Part shown: positions 1 through 6,956 of the stretch, piece by piece
Position numbering within the stretch: position 1 is the first letter of the stretch
Layout: each line of letters opens with the position of its first letter
Source of the DNA: Deltaproteobacteria bacterium
GTDB taxonomy: Bacteria > Desulfobacterota > Deferrimicrobia > Deferrimicrobiales > Deferrimicrobiaceae
Direction: 5' to 3'
DNA: 12,594 nucleotides
Assembly (NCBI GenBank): GCA_003105225.1
Contig: PQAK01000029.1
Location: 2,952 to 15,545 of the forward strand
Translations under genes and position numbers: made by a program
The notes under the pieces: generated by a model
Seen by the model: only the letters and a program-made list of their open reading frames with translations
What the model was told of the DNA's origin: nothing
The model's database searches: none

Positions 1-825
1 ATCGTGCTCGTGGTCTACGGCCTGTACACCGGCCAGTCCATCGGCAAGCTCTTCTTCGGCAACGTCATCCCCAGCGTCATCCTGACCGCCGCCATCCTTG
101 GGACGGTGGTCTGGATCTGCCGCGCCCACCCCGACTGGGGGGCGACGGGCCCGAAGTTCGGCTGGAAGGAGCGGATGAAGGCGCTCCCCGAGGCGATCGA
201 CATCCTCGTGCTGTTCGGGATCATCATGTACGCCCTGTTCACGGGCGTCGTGACCGCCACGGAGGCCGCCGCCGTCAGCTGCTTCCTCGGGTACGTCATC
301 TGCCTCGCGCGCCGGAAGCTCACCTGGAAGAAGTTCCTCGATTCCATGACCGACACCCTGCGCATCTCCTGCATGGTCTTCATGATCGTCGCGGGGGCGG
401 TGATCTTCGCCCGGTTCCTGACGCTCACCCGCCTTCCCTTCGAGACCGCCGAGTGGATCCGGACGCTCGCGCTGCCCAAGTGGATGGTGCTCTGGGTGAT
501 CCTGCTCTGCTACATCGTCGGCGGCTGCATCATGGACGCGCTCGCGTTCCTGCTCGTCTCGCTGCCGATCTTCTACCCCCTGGTCATCCAGCTCGGATAC
601 GACCCGATCTGGTTCGGCCAGGTGATCACGATCGTCACGACGATGGGCTCCATCATGCCGCCCATCGGCATCTGCTGCTACGTCGTCTCCGGGATGTCCG
701 GCATCCCCCTTGCGACCGTCTTCCGGGGGAGCTTCTACTACATGCCGTCGTACATCGTCTCCATCGTCATCCTCATGATCTCGCCGTACTGGACCGTGCT
801 GGTCCTGTCCGACCTGGTGCGGTAG
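1..825 (+). CDS. dctM: TRAP transporter large permease (DctM-type), 5'-truncated by the window edge
   Basis: This is the C-terminal 274 residues of an integral membrane protein; the reading frame is open to base 1, so the true start lies outside the window. Complete family members are about 430 residues, so roughly two thirds is present. About six or seven hydrophobic helices are visible, near residues 20-40, 66-101 (two), 122-139, 160-195, 205-230 and 250-270. The loop GSIMPPIGICCYVV (about 217-230) matches the conserved G-x-x-x-PP-x-G segment of the DctM family. The protein would be the substrate-translocating subunit of a periplasmic-binding-protein-dependent, ion-driven uptake system in the inner membrane. 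Its stop codon lies 5 nt before the iorA start, so it is probably co-transcribed with the 2-oxoacid genes. Import of an aromatic acid is inference from this context; the binding protein and small permease are not in the window. Confidence 0.92.
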   Translation: MVLVVYGLYTGQSIGKLFFGNVIPSVILTAAILGTVVWICRAHPDWGATGPKFGWKERMKALPEAIDILVLFGIIMYALFTGVVTATEAAAVSCFLGYVICLARRKLTWKKFLDSMTDTLRISCMVFMIVAGAVIFARFLTLTRLPFETAEWIRTLALPKWMVLWVILLCYIVGGCIMDALAFLLVSLPIFYPLVIQLGYDPIWFGQVITIVTTMGSIMPPIGICCYVVSGMSGIPLATVFRGSFYYMPSYIVSIVILMISPYWTVLVLSDLVR

Positions 826-830
826 CGGCC

Positions 831-2678
831 GTGGCCCGTCCGCCGGAAGACCGGATCCTCCTGCTGGGAAACGAGGCGATCGCCCACGCCCTGCTGGAGA
901 ACGGGTGCCGGGTCGCATCCTCCTACCCCGGGACCCCCGCGTCGGAGATCCTCTCCGCACTGGCCAAGCTCCGGAAGGAGCGGGGGGTCGAGATGCACGC
1001 GGAATGGGCGGTCAACGAAAAGGTCGCCTTCGAGATCGCCTTTACCGGGAGCCTGACGGGGCTGCGCGCCGCGGTGAGCATGAAGCAGGTCGGGCTCTCC
1101 GTCGCCTCCGACCCGCTGATGAGCGCCGCCTACCTGGGGGTCAAGGGCGGGTTCCTGGTGATCAGCGCGGACGACCCCGGCCCCCACTCCTCGCAGACCG
1201 AGCAGGACAGCCGCCTGCTGGCGATGATGGCCAGGATCCCCGTCCTCGATCCCTCCTCGCCCGCGCACGCGCGGGAACTGGTCGCCGCCGGGTACGAGCT
1301 CTCCGAGCTCTTCGAGGTCCCCGTGATGCTGCGGCCCACGACGCGGGTCTGCCACGCCTGCCAGGACCTCCCCCCGGGGAAGGTCCTCCCGTTTCCGCGG
1401 GAGGCCGATTTCCGGAAATCGACCGCGCGGTGGGCGGCGACCCCCGCGTTCCGCTACGAGCTGCACCGGAAGCTGGACGAAAAGCTCGCGGCCATCGCCG
1501 CCTGGCCGCGGACCGCCCCGTTCCGCGCGAACCCGGAAGCCGCGGGTCCCAAGGCGGTCGTGGCCTCGGGCGTCGCGGCGGCGCACGCCCGGGAGATCCT
1601 GCGGGAGGCCGGCCTGTGGGACCGCCTCCCGCTGTACCACGTCGTGCAGCCCTATCCCGTGCATTCGGAGTTCGTCTCCCGCCTCCTGTCCAGCCACGAG
1701 GAGATCCTCGTCCTCGAGGAGACGACCGGCGTCATCGAGATGCAGCTCCTCGACCGCCGCCGCGTGCGGGGGAAGCTCACCGGCGCCGTCCCGGAGGCGG
1801 GGGAGCTGCTTCCGGAAATCATCGCGGAGGCGATCGCGACGTTCGCCGGAACCGGGGCGGATACTGCGCGCGCCCGGGACCCGGAGCGCGGGGGAAGACG
1901 CCCGACCCTTTGCCCCGGCTGCCCGCACCGGTCGAGCTTCTACGCCATCCGGAAAGCGGCCCCGGACGGGATCTACCCGAGCGACATCGGCTGCTACACG
2001 CTGGGGATGAACCTGGGCGGGGTCGACACGGTCCTGTGCATGGGCGCCTCGGTGAGCCAGGCTGCCGGCTTCTACCAGGCCTACCGCCTCTCCGGGAAGC
2101 AGGTCGATATCGTGGCCACCATCGGGGACTCCACCTTCTTCCACGCCGGGGTCCCGGCCCTGATCGACGCGGTGGTCCAGGAGGCCCGGTTCGTCCTGGT
2201 GATCCTGGACAACGCCACGACGGCCATGACCGGCTTCCAGCCGACGCCGGCGACGGGGAAAACCGCGGCGGGCGAGCCGGCGGGCTCGGTGGACATGGAG
2301 GCGCTCGTGCGCGCCTGCGGGATCGGGTTCTGCAAGGCGGGGACCCCCAGCCGCCTCCCGGAGTTCATCGGTCTCCTCCGCGAGGCGGTCGCCTACAGCC
2401 ACGCCAAGGGTCCCGCGGTGGTCATCGCGCGGGAGCCCTGCGTCATGGATCGGAGCCAGGCCGACCGCCTGCCCGCACCGGTAAACGTTTTCATCGACGA
2501 GACGTGCAACGGCTGCCGGTACTGCACGACCCGCTTCGAGTGCCCGGCGCTCCTCTATGACGAGGAGGGGAAGCGGGTCGCCATCGACGGCCTCCTGTGC
2601 ACGGGGTGCGGCGTCTGTCTCCACGTCTGCCCCCTGGGCGCCATCCGCGAGGCGCCGCCGGAAGGGAAAGCCCCATGA
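831..2678 (+). CDS. iorA: Indolepyruvate:ferredoxin oxidoreductase, alpha subunit
   Basis: This is the large catalytic subunit of the oxygen-sensitive enzyme that oxidatively decarboxylates arylpyruvates (indolepyruvate, phenylpyruvate, hydroxyphenylpyruvate) with CoA to aryl-acetyl-CoA, reducing ferredoxin. The 615 residues match the usual family length. The N-terminal thiamine-pyrophosphate pyrimidine-type domain carries SYPGTPASE (31-39) and NEK (62-64). The motif CPGCPHRSSFY starts the pyrophosphate domain, which has GDS (432-434) and N461 for metal and diphosphate binding. The C-terminus has two [4Fe-4S] ferredoxin motifs: C559-x2-C562-x2-C565-x5-C571 and C590-x2-C593-x2-C596-x3-C600. 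The frame is open far upstream of 831, but homology begins just after the GTG at 831 and nothing before it resembles the family. No clear ribosome binding site is visible, so translation is probably coupled to the permease 5 nt upstream. Confidence 0.96.
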   Translation: MARPPEDRILLLGNEAIAHALLENGCRVASSYPGTPASEILSALAKLRKERGVEMHAEWAVNEKVAFEIAFTGSLTGLRAAVSMKQVGLSVASDPLMSAAYLGVKGGFLVISADDPGPHSSQTEQDSRLLAMMARIPVLDPSSPAHARELVAAGYELSELFEVPVMLRPTTRVCHACQDLPPGKVLPFPREADFRKSTARWAATPAFRYELHRKLDEKLAAIAAWPRTAPFRANPEAAGPKAVVASGVAAAHAREILREAGLWDRLPLYHVVQPYPVHSEFVSRLLSSHEEILVLEETTGVIEMQLLDRRRVRGKLTGAVPEAGELLPEIIAEAIATFAGTGADTARARDPERGGRRPTLCPGCPHRSSFYAIRKAAPDGIYPSDIGCYTLGMNLGGVDTVLCMGASVSQAAGFYQAYRLSGKQVDIVATIGDSTFFHAGVPALIDAVVQEARFVLVILDNATTAMTGFQPTPATGKTAAGEPAGSVDMEALVRACGIGFCKAGTPSRLPEFIGLLREAVAYSHAKGPAVVIAREPCVMDRSQADRLPAPVNVFIDETCNGCRYCTTRFECPALLYDEEGKRVAIDGLLCTGCGVCLHVCPLGAIREAPPEGKAP

Positions 2679-3259
2679 CCGGGGAGAGGCAAGGAGCGGC
2701 GGTGGAGCGGCAGCAGATCGTCGTGAGCGGACTGGGCGGGCAGGGAGTCCTGTTCGTGGCGCGCCTGCTCGCGGACGCCGCCATCCGGAAAGGGGCGGGC
2801 GTGCTCACCTCCGAGACGCACGGGATGGCCCAGAGGGGAGGCGTCGTTGTTGCGCATCTGAAGGTCGGCGATTTCGAAAGCCCGCTGGTCCGGGAATCCC
2901 GGGCGGACGGGCTCCTCGTCCTTTCGGCGGAAAATTTCCGGCTTCACCGAAGGTTCCTCGCCCCTTCCGGCTGGGCGGTCGTCAACGCGCCGCCGGGCGG
3001 GCTTACAGGCGGAAGTTCCCGCGTCTGCGCCATCGACGCCGACGGCCTGGCGAAGGAATTCGGCAACCTCCATGCCATCAATCTCGTCCTTTTGGGTTAC
3101 GCCCTTTCCGGCCCGGCGGGCGTCGAAGAGGAAAGCCCGCTCTTCTGCAGCGCCGAGGAGATCCGGGAGGTACTGCGCCGGCGGATGGAAGGAAAGGAGA
3201 AGCTCCTTGACGCCTCTCTTGCCGCGCTGGCCCTTGGAATGAAGCATGGAAAGCGTTAA
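2675..3259 (+). CDS. iorB: Indolepyruvate:ferredoxin oxidoreductase, beta (gamma-domain) subunit
   Basis: This 194-residue protein is the small subunit of IorAB and corresponds to the gamma domain of pyruvate:ferredoxin oxidoreductases, which takes part in CoA handling and subunit assembly. It has the family glycine-rich signature GLGGQGV near residue 17 and TSETHGMAQRGG near residue 45, both typical of IorB. The chosen start is the ATG at 2675, which overlaps the iorA stop as ATGA and is preceded by a purine-rich site (GGAAGGGAAAG). The frame is open further upstream to 2597, but that part lies inside iorA and has no family similarity. The 4-bp overlap implies translational coupling and equal expression of the two subunits. 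The 3' end overlaps the next gene by 14 bp. Confidence 0.95.
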   Translation: MTGERQGAAVERQQIVVSGLGGQGVLFVARLLADAAIRKGAGVLTSETHGMAQRGGVVVAHLKVGDFESPLVRESRADGLLVLSAENFRLHRRFLAPSGWAVVNAPPGGLTGGSSRVCAIDADGLAKEFGNLHAINLVLLGYALSGPAGVEEESPLFCSAEEIREVLRRRMEGKEKLLDASLAALALGMKHGKR

Positions 3260-4562
3260 GTTGAATCCCATGCTCCGCCGGTTCCCCCCGAAATACGCCG
3301 CGCCCGGCGATCTGCCCGCCTTCCAGCTCCAGGGGCTGCAGTGGACGGTTTCCCACGCCTGGAAGAACTCCCCCTTTTACCGGAAACGGCTCCAGGAAGC
3401 GGGCGTCGCGCCGGAAGGAATCCGGTCGCTTTCGGACCTCTCCCGGCTCCCTTTCACCGGCGCCGAGGACTTGCGGGACGGCTATCCCCTCCCCCTGCTC
3501 TCCGTCCCGCCCCGGGAAATCGTGCGGATCCACTCCTCCTCGGGAACCACGGGGAAGCGGAAGATCCTCTGCTACACGCAGAAGGACATCGACGACTGGC
3601 TCGACATGTTCGCCCGGTGCTACGAGATGGCGGGGCTGTCCCGCGAGGACCGGGTGCAGATCTGCGTGGGATACGGGCTGTGGACCGCCGGCGCGGGCTT
3701 CCAGCTGGGAGCCGAGAAGTTCGGCGCGATGACCATCCCGGCCGGCCCGGGGAACCTGGAGCTGCAATGCACCTTCCTCCAGGACCTGAAGACGACGGTT
3801 TTGTGCTGCACCGCGTCGATGGGGCTGCTGCTGGCCGAGGAGGTGAACGCGCGCGGCCTTCGCGGCCGGATCGCGCTGTCGAAGGTCATCCTGGGCGCGG
3901 AACGGACGAGCGACGCCATGATCGCCACGATCAAGGAGCTCCTGGGCGTCAAGGAAGTCTACGACATCCCGGGGCTCACCGAGCTGTACGGACCCGGGAC
4001 CGGGCTGTCCTGCCGGGCGGAAGCGGGGATCCACTACTGGGCCGATTTCTACATCCTGGAGATCCTCGACCCCGAGACCCTGCAACCCGTCGCTCCCGGG
4101 GAGATCGGGGAGATGGTGTACACCACGCTTTCGAAGGAAGGCGCCCCCCTGATCCGGTACCGCTCGCGCGACCTGACGCGGCTGATCGAGGGGACGTGCC
4201 CCTGCGGCTGCATCCTCCCGCGGCACGACAGGATCCTCGGGCGTTCCGACGACATGGTCGTCTTCCGGGGGGTGAACGTCTACCCCGGCCAGGTCGACGA
4301 GGTCCTCTCGCGGATCGACGGCGTCGGGAGCGAATACCAGGCGCTCTTCCACCGGGGGAAGGACGGGAAGGACACCATGACCATCAAGGTGGAGCGCGCC
4401 CCCCGCCTCGGCGAAGGGGCGGATGCCGCCCTTGCCCGCGCGGTCGCCGAGGAAATCAAGCACAACCTCATGGTGTCCTGCTCGGTGGAGATCGCGTCCC
4501 CCGGGACCTTGCCCCGTTCGGAGAAAAAGACCCGCCGCATCTTCGACAACCGGGCCATTTGA
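3246..4562 (+). CDS. paaK: Phenylacetate-CoA ligase family protein (PaaK-like adenylate-forming enzyme)
   Basis: This 438-residue protein has the usual length of PaaK ligases, which activate arylacetates with ATP and CoA to the CoA thioester. Visible signatures are the phosphate-binding loop SSSGTTGK (97-104), GLTELYGPGTG (243-253), YRSRD (305-309) with the ribose-binding Asp309, and a C-terminal small domain with GRSDDMVVFRGVNVYP and SEKKTRR, where Lys428 aligns with the catalytic lysine. The first part of the second motif reads I-P-G-L-T-E (241-246), with proline where many PaaK enzymes have tyrosine, so the aryl pocket may differ. The ATG at 3246 overlaps the iorB end by 14 bp; an in-frame ATG at 3270 is an alternative start. 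Pairing with iorAB suggests salvage of arylacetates, or reversible ATP-yielding conversion of aryl-acetyl-CoA. The exact substrate cannot be read from the sequence. Confidence 0.92.
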   Translation: MESVKLNPMLRRFPPKYAAPGDLPAFQLQGLQWTVSHAWKNSPFYRKRLQEAGVAPEGIRSLSDLSRLPFTGAEDLRDGYPLPLLSVPPREIVRIHSSSGTTGKRKILCYTQKDIDDWLDMFARCYEMAGLSREDRVQICVGYGLWTAGAGFQLGAEKFGAMTIPAGPGNLELQCTFLQDLKTTVLCCTASMGLLLAEEVNARGLRGRIALSKVILGAERTSDAMIATIKELLGVKEVYDIPGLTELYGPGTGLSCRAEAGIHYWADFYILEILDPETLQPVAPGEIGEMVYTTLSKEGAPLIRYRSRDLTRLIEGTCPCGCILPRHDRILGRSDDMVVFRGVNVYPGQVDEVLSRIDGVGSEYQALFHRGKDGKDTMTIKVERAPRLGEGADAALARAVAEEIKHNLMVSCSVEIASPGTLPRSEKKTRRIFDNRAI

Positions 4563-4596
4563 CGCCGGGCGAAATGAGGAATTGAGAATCCCGGCG
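4563..4596. repeat. Inverted repeat at the end of the aryl-acid operon
   Basis: The perfect 7-bp arms CGCCGGG (4563-4569) and CCCGGCG (4590-4596) flank a 20-nt loop immediately after the paaK stop. There is no T-run after the right arm, so it is a weak candidate for a terminator. It also spans the -35 box of the next promoter and could act as an operator. Confidence 0.3.
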
Positions 4597-4610
4597 GTCT
4601 TCGATAGAAT
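4582..4610 (+). promoter_or_regulatory. Sigma-70-type promoter for the protease gene
   Basis: TTGAGA (4582-4587) and TAGAAT (4605-4610) are separated by exactly 17 bp, close to the housekeeping consensus. The predicted transcription start near 4617 lies 67 nt before the ATG at 4684. Because the -10 box covers the in-frame ATG at 4609, that upstream ATG is unlikely to be the protein start. Confidence 0.65.
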
Positions 4611-4683
4611 GGGGCTCCGTTCGACATCGTCGGCGGTCGTCGATCCGTCACCCGGCCTTCCCCTGACCAGCGGGGGGTTCCCC

Positions 4684-5562
4684 ATGTTCGCGACTGCCTG
4701 CAAGCTCGCCACCCGCTACACCTATCCCGTCGTCATCGCGCGCCGCCACTACGACCGGACGACCAAGTGGGGGTGCGCCGCCTTCGTCGTCCTGAACGAG
4801 GAGGGATGGATCGCCACCGCGGCCCATCTGCTCGCCGCGGAGGACGCCCTTCAGCGGAGCTGCCGGGAACGATCCGACCATGCGATGAAGGTCCGCGGCA
4901 TCCGCGAGGATGCGCGGCTGTCCGACAAGGAGAAGCGGCTGAAGCTCTCCCGGCTGAAAACCGACCCGAAATGGGTCACGGACGTCACGTTCTGGTGGGG
5001 GAGCGAGGGGACCCGCCTGAAGGAGGTCCGGCTGCTTCCGGAGGCGGACCTTGCCGTCGGGCGGCTTACCCCGTTCGATCCGGAGAGGTTCCGCCCGTTC
5101 CCGGTCGTCAAGGACCCCGCAACCCTGGATGTGGGGACGACGCTGTGCAAGCTCGGATACCCGTTCCAGCGGATCCAGGTTTCCTTCGACCCGTCCGGCG
5201 GAACGTTCCGCATGGCGACGGGCTCCCTGCCTCTTTCCGGATTCCCGACGGAGGGGATCTACACGAGGACGCTCTCCGGCGGCCGATCCTCCGACGGCCG
5301 GTACGAGATCAAGTTCCTGGAAACCTCCTCGCCGGGGATCGCCGGCCAGAGCGGGGGACCCCTCTTCGACACGCGCGGCACCCTCTGGGGGGTCCAAAGC
5401 CGGACGGACATGCATTCGATCCGCATTCTCACCCGGACGCGGGGGAAGGCGCGGACCGACGACGACGTCCTGCCGGTAAACCTGGGCGTTGCGATCCATC
5501 CGGAACTGCTGGTCCGCTACCTCACCGACAACGGGATCCGCTTCCGGATGTCGGACTACTGA
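4684..5562 (+). CDS. Trypsin-fold serine protease-like protein, apparently cytoplasmic
   Basis: This 292-residue protein carries the elements of a chymotrypsin/HtrA-type peptidase. The histidine motif is TAAHLL (His48), a candidate aspartate lies in EADLAVGRL (Asp122), and the serine motif is GQSGGPLFD (Ser223). A charged, probably helical insert (about residues 60-95) separates His48 from the next strand. No signal peptide, lipobox, transmembrane segment or PDZ domain is visible, unlike periplasmic DegP/DegS proteins, so an intracellular location is inferred. The ATG at 4684 was chosen because it follows a G-rich site and lies downstream of the 4582-4610 promoter. The gene ends 23 bp from the convergent ATPase gene. 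Function and substrate are unknown; some proteins of this fold act in stress response or signalling rather than general degradation. Confidence 0.8.
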   Translation: MFATACKLATRYTYPVVIARRHYDRTTKWGCAAFVVLNEEGWIATAAHLLAAEDALQRSCRERSDHAMKVRGIREDARLSDKEKRLKLSRLKTDPKWVTDVTFWWGSEGTRLKEVRLLPEADLAVGRLTPFDPERFRPFPVVKDPATLDVGTTLCKLGYPFQRIQVSFDPSGGTFRMATGSLPLSGFPTEGIYTRTLSGGRSSDGRYEIKFLETSSPGIAGQSGGPLFDTRGTLWGVQSRTDMHSIRILTRTRGKARTDDDVLPVNLGVAIHPELLVRYLTDNGIRFRMSDY

Positions 5563-5604
5563 AACCCGGCTGAAAGGAAACCCCGTCAGGTGCGTCCGGG
5601 TTTC
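5561..5604. terminator. Inverted repeat between two convergent genes, possible bidirectional terminator
   Basis: The perfect 9-bp arms GAAACCCGG (5561-5569) and CCGGGTTTC (5596-5604) are separated by 26 nt. They overlap the stop of the protease gene and the last codons of the ATPase gene on the other strand. The outer A/T-rich ends resemble the tails of a bidirectional terminator, but the loop is long and there is no true T-run, so the call is weak. Confidence 0.3.
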
Positions 5605-6626
5605 GGGGCGCCGAAACGGGAAAGCACCGCGTCCAGCCGCCGCCTCCCGGAAGCCGCCTCTTCGAACGGGTCCTCCTTCAGCCGGTGGGGGAGCGACAGG
5701 CGGAAGGCGTCCGCCAGGCACTCTTCGTCGGGCAGGGGAATCCCCTTCACCGCGGCCAGGGCCTTGCTGCACTTGAGGATCGTGATGTCGCCCCGATGCC
5801 CCGCCACGCCGAGATCGGCGACGACCTCCACCACGGCGCCGAGGACGTGATCGGGGACCGCAACGGAGGGGAGCAGCTCCCGGGCCTCTTCGATCCTGCC
5901 CCGGAGCGCCTCGTCCTCTTGGGCCCACTTCTCGACGAATCCCGGCGCGCTCCCCTCGAACGCCAGCACCCGCTCCACGATCTGCCGCCGCAGCGACAGG
6001 TCCTTCTCCCCCGTCACCTCCACGCACAACCCGAACCGGTCCAAAAGCTGCGGGCGAAGCTCCCCCTCCTCCGGGTTCATCGTCCCCACCAGCAGGAACC
6101 GCGACGGGTGCGAGTACGTCACCCCCTCCCGCATCACCACGTTCACCCCCGACACCGCCACGTCCAGCAGCACGTCCACCACGTGGTCGTCCAGCAGGTT
6201 CACCTCGTCGATGTACAGCACGTTCCCGTTCGCCTTCCCCAATACCCCCATCTCGAACTTCTTCGACCCCTCCCGAAGCGCCGCCTCCAGGTCCAGGCTC
6301 CCCACCACCCGGTCCTCCGACGCGTTCAGCGGCAGGTCCACCACCTCCACCGACCGCGACTCGTGCGAAAGCGTCTCCCCCGACAGCTCCCGCGCAACGC
6401 ACTCCCCGCACCGCGGCATCCCCTCCAGGCACCCGAACCGGCACCCCGACACCACACGCTTCGGAGGCAGCACCGCCGCGAACGCACGCACCGCCGTCGT
6501 CTTCCCCGTCCCCTTCTCCCCGCGGATCAGTACCCCCCCGATCGACGGGTCCACCGCGTTCGCAAGCAGACCCTTCTTCAACAGCTCCTGCCCCACGATC
6601 GCGCTGAACGGAAAGGTTCGCATCAT
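5586..6626 (-). CDS. Magnesium-chelatase ChlI/BchI-type AAA+ ATPase
   Basis: This protein of about 346 residues matches the length of ChlI/BchI, the ATPase ring subunit that drives metal insertion into tetrapyrroles with a ChlD/ChlH or CobN partner. Residues are counted from the ATG at 6626: Walker A GEKGTGKT (36-43), Walker B LYIDEVN (137-143), and the sensor/arginine region GTMNPEEGELRPQLLDRFG (181-199). Four cysteines (62, 66, 73, 76) in the insert after Walker A could bind a metal. The frame extends to a TTG at 6659, but GGAAGAG lies 6 nt before the ATG at 6626, which is preferred; the ATGs at 6632 and 6623 are alternatives. No chelatase partner is in the window, so a role in cobalamin, (bacterio)chlorophyll or another remodelling task cannot be chosen. 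Codons in the N-terminal half end almost only in G, unlike the C-terminal half and the neighbours. Confidence 0.88.
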   Translation of the reverse strand: MMRTFPFSAIVGQELLKKGLLANAVDPSIGGVLIRGEKGTGKTTAVRAFAAVLPPKRVVSGCRFGCLEGMPRCGECVARELSGETLSHESRSVEVVDLPLNASEDRVVGSLDLEAALREGSKKFEMGVLGKANGNVLYIDEVNLLDDHVVDVLLDVAVSGVNVVMREGVTYSHPSRFLLVGTMNPEEGELRPQLLDRFGLCVEVTGEKDLSLRRQIVERVLAFEGSAPGFVEKWAQEDEALRGRIEEARELLPSVAVPDHVLGAVVEVVADLGVAGHRGDITILKCSKALAAVKGIPLPDEECLADAFRLSLPHRLKEDPFEEAASGRRRLDAVLSRFGAPKPGRT

Positions 6627-6675
6627 ACGCATCTCTTCCAGATTGGATGATGGTTGCAACAGGAAGAAGCGGCGG

Positions 6676-6720
6676 TCCCTTTAACGTTCGGCCGGCAGGG
6701 GGTGAGGCGGCCGGAAGGGA
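6676..6720 (-). other. Possible hairpin in the leader of the ChlI-type gene
   Basis: Nested arms TCCCTT (6676-6681) with AAGGGA (6715-6720), and CGGCC (6689-6693) with GGCCG (6709-6713), could fold in the roughly 127-nt leader predicted for the ATPase transcript. It does not match a riboswitch I recognise; in particular no B12-box-like GCCACTG is present. Confidence 0.25.
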
Positions 6721-6759
6721 TCCATCCGCAGTACCCGCTCTTCCAAGCGCGGTACGGGT

Positions 6760-6787
6760 ATCATAACATGATTTTATAAAACAGCAA
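6760..6787 (-). promoter_or_regulatory. Sigma-70-type promoter for the ChlI-type gene
   Basis: On the minus strand, TTGCTG (6782-6787) and TATGAT (6760-6765) are separated by 16 bp within a conspicuously AT-rich island. Transcription would start near 6753, about 127 nt before the preferred ATG. The inverted repeat TACCCG (6732-6737) and CGGGTA (6755-6760) brackets the predicted start and touches the -10 box, so it could be an operator. Confidence 0.55.
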
Positions 6788-6956
6788 TATCCGCCGGGAA
6801 ACCGGCGCGTCCTATTGGTCCATAAAGCTGATTTTTAAGATGGTGAAGGCTTTTCCCCTTGATGGACAAGCGATTGCAGCGCCCCCGGAACCTTCCTGCT
6901 AGGTTGAAAAGCCGGTTTGGAGAGGCGGGGTGGAAGGCCTGCGAGGAGGCTTGCGG

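Larger units (their letters stand above)
6627..6956. other. 330-bp intergenic region between the ATPase and anti-sigma genes
   Basis: No convincing gene is seen here on either strand. The left part holds the leader and promoter of the ATPase gene (described separately). Next to its -35 box is a perfect 6-bp hairpin, CGCCGG (6792-6797) and CCGGCG (6802-6807), with a four-base loop. On the minus strand this could end the sigma/anti-sigma transcript, but the T-rich sequence begins several bases later. The stretch 6808-6956 shows nothing I can identify. Confidence 0.4.

Noticed and set aside
453..830. Long in-frame extension upstream of iorA
   Set aside because: It lies inside the TRAP permease gene in another frame, its Arg/His-rich translation looks like a GC-rich shadow, and IorA similarity begins only after 831.
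738..2624. Long open frame antisense to iorA
   Set aside because: The translation is low-complexity and Gly/Arg/Asp-rich, with no recognisable domain; it is an expected shadow of a GC-rich gene.
4609..4683. Upstream in-frame ATG for the protease
   Set aside because: It overlaps the -10 box of a well-spaced promoter and adds a Pro/Ser-rich stretch with no similarity or signal-peptide character.
4648..6444. Long minus-strand frame spanning the protease and ATPase genes
   Set aside because: It is created by the absence of stop codons in GC-rich sequence, and the G-ending codon block lengthens it. It contains no domain and conflicts with two well-supported genes.
6627..6760. Cobalamin riboswitch in the leader of the ChlI-type gene
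   Set aside because: The leader is long and can form nested stems, but no B12-box-like sequence is present and the fold does not match.
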